Source: Hydrogenophaga sp. (GTDB taxonomy: Bacteria > Pseudomonadota > Gammaproteobacteria > Burkholderiales > Burkholderiaceae_C). From it: a DNA stretch of 18,268 nt. The stretch lies in the NCBI GenBank assembly GCA_018335615.1, contig JAGXRS010000299.1:1-18268 (forward strand). The letters run 5' to 3'. The notes beneath the pieces are model-generated. The model was given only the letters and a program-made list of their open reading frames with translations, was not told where the DNA came from and made no database searches. This document shows positions 14,937-18,268 of the stretch, one piece after another (position 1 is the first letter of the stretch; each line of letters begins with the position of its first letter). A program made the position numbers and the translations under genes.

Positions 14937-15770
14937 ATGAAAAGCCTGTTTCTTTCCCTGACCGTCGTTGCAGTGGCCACATTGGCCGGCTGCGGCAAAA
15001 GCGACACCACCAGCAACACGGCGGCAGCGCCCGCGTCCACTGCGCCGGCCGCACCGGCACAACGCCCGGAACTGAAGGTGGCGATCGATCCCACCTATGA
15101 GCCCTTCACCTTCAAGACGCCAGACGGCAAGCCCACCGGTTTCGATGTGGACATCGCCGAGGCGCTCTGTGCCGAGATCCAGCGCCAGTGTGTCTACGTC
15201 GAGCAAGTCTGGGACAGCATGATCCCCGGCCTGCAGGCAAAGAAATACGATGTCATCGTGAGTTCAATGTCGATCACGGAAGATCGGCTGAAGGTGGTTG
15301 ACTTCACCGACAAGTACTACAACACGCCCAGCCGCATCGTGGTCAAGAGCGACACACCCTTCACCGATATCGCCTCTCTCAAGGGCAAAAAGATCGGGGT
15401 GCTCAAAGGCAGCACGCAGGAAAAATACGCCATGGGTGAGCTGCGCCCAGCGGGTGTTTCCATCGTGCCCTACGAGGCACAGGATCAGGTCTATCTGGAC
15501 ATCAAGTCCGGCCGCCTGGATGGCACGGTGGCCGATTCGGTCGAGGTCACGGGTGGCTTCCTCAGCAAGCCCGAAGGTCAGGGGTATGGCTTCGTTGGCC
15601 CCGTCCTCAACGATGTGAAGTACTACGGCTCCGGCGTGGGCATTGCCCTGCGCCAGGGGGAAACCCAGCTCAAGGACGAGCTCAACGCCGCGATCAAGGC
15701 GATCCGTTCCAACGGAACCTACGACACCGTCAGCAAGAAGTACTTCGACTTCGACGTTTACGGCGACTGA
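14937..15770 (+). CDS. Polar amino acid ABC transporter, substrate-binding lipoprotein
   Basis: This 277-residue SBP_bac_3 protein has a lipoprotein signal peptide with lipobox LAGC and lipidated cysteine C19. An Ala/Ser/Thr/Pro-rich tether (about 20-43) follows before the binding fold. The fold starts LKVAIDPTYEPFTF and continues with GFDVDIAEALC, WDSMIPGLQAKKYDVIVSSMSIT, RLKVVDFTDKYY and GVLKGSTQEKYA. These are the marks of HisJ/ArgT-like proteins that bind basic or other polar amino acids. It is anchored to a membrane facing the periplasm and delivers ligand to the two permeases encoded next. ATG 14937 is chosen since AAGGA lies 4 bp upstream; the in-frame TTG 14916 is less likely. The exact ligand (Lys, Arg, Orn, His or a derivative) is not certain. 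Confidence 0.93.
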   Translation: MKSLFLSLTVVAVATLAGCGKSDTTSNTAAAPASTAPAAPAQRPELKVAIDPTYEPFTFKTPDGKPTGFDVDIAEALCAEIQRQCVYVEQVWDSMIPGLQAKKYDVIVSSMSITEDRLKVVDFTDKYYNTPSRIVVKSDTPFTDIASLKGKKIGVLKGSTQEKYAMGELRPAGVSIVPYEAQDQVYLDIKSGRLDGTVADSVEVTGGFLSKPEGQGYGFVGPVLNDVKYYGSGVGIALRQGETQLKDELNAAIKAIRSNGTYDTVSKKYFDFDVYGD

Positions 15771-15785
15771 CGCCTGCGCTGACCG

Positions 15786-16475
15786 GTGCTGTCGGGCTAC
15801 TTTCTCGCCATCCTCCAGGGCGCCCTCCTCACGGTGGGCGTTTCTCTGGGGGCGTTGGCGCTCGCGATCGTGCTCGGGCTGATCGGCGCATCGGCCAAGC
15901 TGTCGGGGCGCCCCATCCCGGTGGCGCTGGCCACCGTCTACACCACCCTGGTGCGCGGCATACCCGAGCTGGTGCTGATGCTGCTGGTCTTCTATGGCGG
16001 GACGATCGGGCTCAACCACCTGCTGGAGATGGCGGGCAGCCGCCGGACGGTGGACATCAATCCCTTCCTGGCCGGCGTGATCACCATCGGATTCATTTAC
16101 GGCGCTTACATGACCGAAACCTTCCGCGGCGCCATCCTGGCCATCCCCAAGGGTCAGATGGAAGCCGCCTGGGCGTTCGGCATGGGCCGCACGCGCACAT
16201 TTTTGCGCATCACCGCACCGCAGATGGTGCGCTACGCCCTGCCCGGCTTCACCAACAATTGGCTGGTGCTCATCAAGGCCACCGCACTCGTGAGCCTGAT
16301 CGGGCTGCAGGAAATGACCTACCTGGCCAAGCAGGCCAGCGCGGCGACACGTGAGCCCTTCACGTTCTTCCTGTTCGCGGCTGCGCTGTTTCTGGTCTAC
16401 ACCTCGGTTTCCCTGTGGGCCTTGCGCTGGCTGGATCGGCGCTTCAGCCTGGGCGTGAGGCGCGGTCACGCATGA
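15786..16475 (+). CDS. Amino acid ABC transporter permease (HisQ/ArtQ-like)
   Basis: This 229-residue inner-membrane protein has about five membrane segments. The EAA loop, which contacts the ATPase, lies at 126-134 (EAAWAFGMG), followed by RITAPQMVRYALPGFTN. The HisMQ-type beginning FLAILQGALLTVGVSLGALALA is clear. It uses a GTG start at 15786: an in-frame TGA (15780-15782) directly upstream rules out a longer form, and no ATG near the start fits. There is no strong ribosome site, so translation may depend on coupling to the preceding gene 15 bp away. It pairs with the next permease as a heterodimer. Confidence 0.92.
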   Translation: MLSGYFLAILQGALLTVGVSLGALALAIVLGLIGASAKLSGRPIPVALATVYTTLVRGIPELVLMLLVFYGGTIGLNHLLEMAGSRRTVDINPFLAGVITIGFIYGAYMTETFRGAILAIPKGQMEAAWAFGMGRTRTFLRITAPQMVRYALPGFTNNWLVLIKATALVSLIGLQEMTYLAKQASAATREPFTFFLFAAALFLVYTSVSLWALRWLDRRFSLGVRRGHA

Positions 16476-16485
16476 GGTCACGACG

Positions 16486-17199
16486 ATGAAGTGGGAGGTC
16501 ATCTTCCAGCCCGCCTCTCTGGCCCTGTATGCGGAGGGCGTGGTGACCACGCTCACCCTGCTGCTGTCATCGCTCGGCATCGGTGCCGTGCTCGCCCTGC
16601 TGTTCGCGCTCGCCTTGACGAGTTCGATAGCGCCCCTTCGCGCCCTGGTGGGCGCCTACACCTACGTCATCCGCGGCACGCCGCTGCTGATCCAGCTCTA
16701 CCTGATCTACTACGGTCTGGGACAGCTGGAGTGGATCCAGGCCCGGTGGGACACGGTCTGGCCCTGGACCCATTTCAAGGAGCCCTTCTTCTGTGCCTTG
16801 CTGGCGTTCAGCCTGAACACGGCCGGCTATGCCGCTGAAATGCTGGCGGGCTCCATCCGGGAAACGGCCGCAGGCGAAATCGAAGCGGCGCAGGCAATGG
16901 GGATGAGCCGCTGGCAGGCGATGCAGCGCGTGGTGCTGCCGAGCGCCCTGCGCCGCACCCTGCCCGCTTACAGCAACGAAGTCGTCATGATGTTGCACAG
17001 CACCAGCCTGGCCAGCACCGTGCCGGCCATGCTGGATGTGACCGCCGCAGCCAGCCGCATCTATTCCGACTTTTACCTGCCGTTCGAGGCCTATTTGTTC
17101 GCCGCGGGCATCTACCTCCTGATCACGTTTACGCTGGTGGGATGTTTCAAACTGGCCGAACGCCGTTTTCTGGCCCATCTGGCGCCGCGGCGCCATTGA
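16486..17199 (+). CDS. Amino acid ABC transporter permease (HisM/ArtM-like)
   Basis: This 237-residue inner-membrane protein is the second permease of the importer. It has the typical YTYVIRGTPLLIQLYLIYYGLGQ stretch, with RGTPLL as the HisMQ signature, and an EAA loop at 133-141 (EAAQAMGMS) followed by RVVLPSALRRTLPAYSNE. It starts 10 bp after the first permease, with a GAGGT ribosome site before ATG 16486. With the first permease it should form the membrane channel. No ATP-binding subunit follows immediately; the next gene is a deacylase, so the ATPase lies further downstream or is shared. Confidence 0.93.
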   Translation: MKWEVIFQPASLALYAEGVVTTLTLLLSSLGIGAVLALLFALALTSSIAPLRALVGAYTYVIRGTPLLIQLYLIYYGLGQLEWIQARWDTVWPWTHFKEPFFCALLAFSLNTAGYAAEMLAGSIRETAAGEIEAAQAMGMSRWQAMQRVVLPSALRRTLPAYSNEVVMMLHSTSLASTVPAMLDVTAAASRIYSDFYLPFEAYLFAAGIYLLITFTLVGCFKLAERRFLAHLAPRRH

Positions 17200-17235
17200 G
17201 CGGCCGCGCGAAGATCAGCACACGGGGAGCCTTTC

Positions 17236-18268
17236 ATGCAGCGCACCGAACACCCACTCCTGAGTCCCAGCCTGGGCACGCACAAGACGCTGTTCAGTTT
17301 CCACTACGGCGCACCGGATGCCCGTCCCAAGGTTTACATACAGGCCAGCCTGCATGCCGATGAACTGCCCGGGATGCTGGTGGCACACCACCTGCGCACG
17401 CAGCTGGAAGCGGCGGAGCAGGATGGGCGCTTGCTCGGGCAGGTCGTGCTGGTGCCAGCGGCCAATCCGATCGGGCTGGCCCAGCGCCTCGTCCACCGTG
17501 CGCTGGGCCGCTTCGAGTTCGACACGGCCGAGAATTTCAACCGCCACTACCCCGACCTGGCCGAGGCGATTGTCGACGAAGCGCGGGCGCTGCTCGGCAG
17601 CGACGCCCAGGCGAACGTCAAGACCGTCAGGCGCCTGGTGCACGCGTGGCTCCTGAACTGGTCACCCGAGACCGAGCTCGCGAGTCAGCGGCGAACCTTG
17701 CTGCTGTTGGCACACGACGCCGATTGTGTGCTGGACCTGCACTGCGACGCCGAAGCCGCCATCCACCTGTACAGCGAAGAAGCGTGCTGGCCCGCCCTGG
17801 AGCCGCTGGCACGGCTGCTGGGCTGTCGCGCCGTGCTGCTGGCACGCGAGTCTGGCGGGGGGCCTTTTGACGAGCGCCTCTCGGGCTTGTGGTGGCAGCT
17901 GTCCGACCGCCTGAGGGATGCCGGCCATCCCGTTCCGCTGCCGCAGGCCTGTGCCAGCACCACGGTCGAGCTCCGCGGCGAAACCGACGTGTCGCACGCG
18001 CACGCACAGGCCGACAGTGCGGCGATCATGGATTACCTGTGCCACATGGGGGTTATCCGCGCCGATGTGGCGCCGGTGCTGCCTCCCCTGCCCTGTGCGG
18101 CGACGCCGCTGGCGGGTTCTCAGACCTTGCGCTCGCCCTTGCCCGGGGTGCTGGTGTGGGTCGCGCAACTGGGGCAAACCGTCGGTATCGGCGAGGTGGT
18201 GGCCGAGGTGATAGACCCCACCGCGGCGGGCGCGTCCCGGGTGCACGCCGTGCGAGCCGACGTGGCGG
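17236..18268 (+). CDS. Zinc-dependent deacylase, succinylglutamate desuccinylase/aspartoacylase (M14) family, partial
   Basis: The reading frame is open from ATG 17236 to the right edge (344 residues seen) and the C terminus is missing. A GGGGAG ribosome site precedes the start. The zinc ligands are H40 and E43 (SLHADELPG) and H169 (DLHCD). N102-R103 (NRHYPD) is the substrate-carboxylate-binding pair, and E245 (TVELRGE) is the likely catalytic glutamate. The last part (LRSPLPGVLVWVAQLGQTVGIGEVVAEV) resembles the C-terminal beta-barrel, biotinyl/lipoyl-like, of the COG3608 branch. Family members remove an acyl group from N-acyl amino acids (AstE, aspartoacylase, DoeB). Following an amino acid importer by 36 bp, it probably acts on the imported compound or a derivative in the cytosol. 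The substrate is not certain. Confidence 0.9.
   Translation, partial: MQRTEHPLLSPSLGTHKTLFSFHYGAPDARPKVYIQASLHADELPGMLVAHHLRTQLEAAEQDGRLLGQVVLVPAANPIGLAQRLVHRALGRFEFDTAENFNRHYPDLAEAIVDEARALLGSDAQANVKTVRRLVHAWLLNWSPETELASQRRTLLLLAHDADCVLDLHCDAEAAIHLYSEEACWPALEPLARLLGCRAVLLARESGGGPFDERLSGLWWQLSDRLRDAGHPVPLPQACASTTVELRGETDVSHAHAQADSAAIMDYLCHMGVIRADVAPVLPPLPCAATPLAGSQTLRSPLPGVLVWVAQLGQTVGIGEVVAEVIDPTAAGASRVHAVRADVA

Noticed and set aside
13501..15060. Minus-strand open frame of 519 codons opposite tctA and the importer leader
   Set aside because: It is antisense to well-supported tctA, is rich in His/Gln/Arg with no domain, and reflects the high-GC codon pattern of the real gene.
15264..16580. 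Minus-strand open frame of 438 codons opposite the binding protein and permease
   Set aside because: It is a low-complexity, Gln/His/Glu-rich translation without family features, antisense to clear transporter genes.

Overview
The window is high-GC (roughly two thirds G+C by eye), densely coded chromosomal DNA. It looks like a beta-proteobacterium of the Burkholderiales, most likely the Comamonadaceae. The reasons are the gene order mltG-tmk-holB-pilZ-tatD, tripartite tricarboxylate transporter genes without their binding protein, a PilZ protein of the type IV pilus kind, and an 'RPEPVEG'-coding dispersed repeat of a sort I remember as common in that group. No taxonomic marker such as rRNA is present, so this is inference. 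I see no tRNA, rRNA, CRISPR array, insertion sequence or prophage gene.

Layout. (1) 1-286: C-terminal end of a sensor histidine kinase that enters from the left. (2) 412-2298: a double-domain ArsA-type ATPase standing alone, with all three metalloid-binding cysteines. (3) 2418-3554, minus strand: an iron-dependent alcohol dehydrogenase, divergent from (4) 3742-5591: an HSL-type alpha/beta hydrolase translationally overlapped with a fused hotdog thioesterase/GNAT acetyltransferase. (5) 5689-7558, minus strand: a two-gene operon of the folate-binding Fe-S repair protein YgfZ followed by an NRDE/TANGO2-family protein. (6) 7653-12446, plus strand: a housekeeping operon of mltG (peptidoglycan), tmk (dTMP kinase), holB (clamp loader delta'), pilZ (pilus biogenesis), tatD (metal-dependent nuclease) and an exported ankyrin-repeat protein. 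(7) 12620-14631: tctB-tctA membrane subunits of a tripartite tricarboxylate transporter, closed by a perfect 12-bp stem. (8) 14937-18268: a polar amino acid ABC importer (lipoprotein binding protein plus two permeases) followed by a zinc-dependent M14-type acyl-amino-acid deacylase that runs off the right edge.

How the parts work together. Block 6 joins cell-envelope, DNA replication and pilus functions in an arrangement also known from Pseudomonas. Block 4 pairs an esterase with an acyl-CoA thioesterase/acyltransferase and probably handles acyl esters or acyl-CoAs; the divergent alcohol dehydrogenase may belong to the same pathway. Block 8 suggests uptake of an amino acid or acylated amino acid followed by deacylation. 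The ATPase of this importer is not in the window.

I found no clear case of a wholly new system. The most noteworthy points are the thioesterase-GNAT fusion with an altered acetyl-CoA loop, the solitary arsA with a dispersed repeat in its inter-domain linker, the importer-deacylase pairing, and palindromic sites upstream of both transporter operons.
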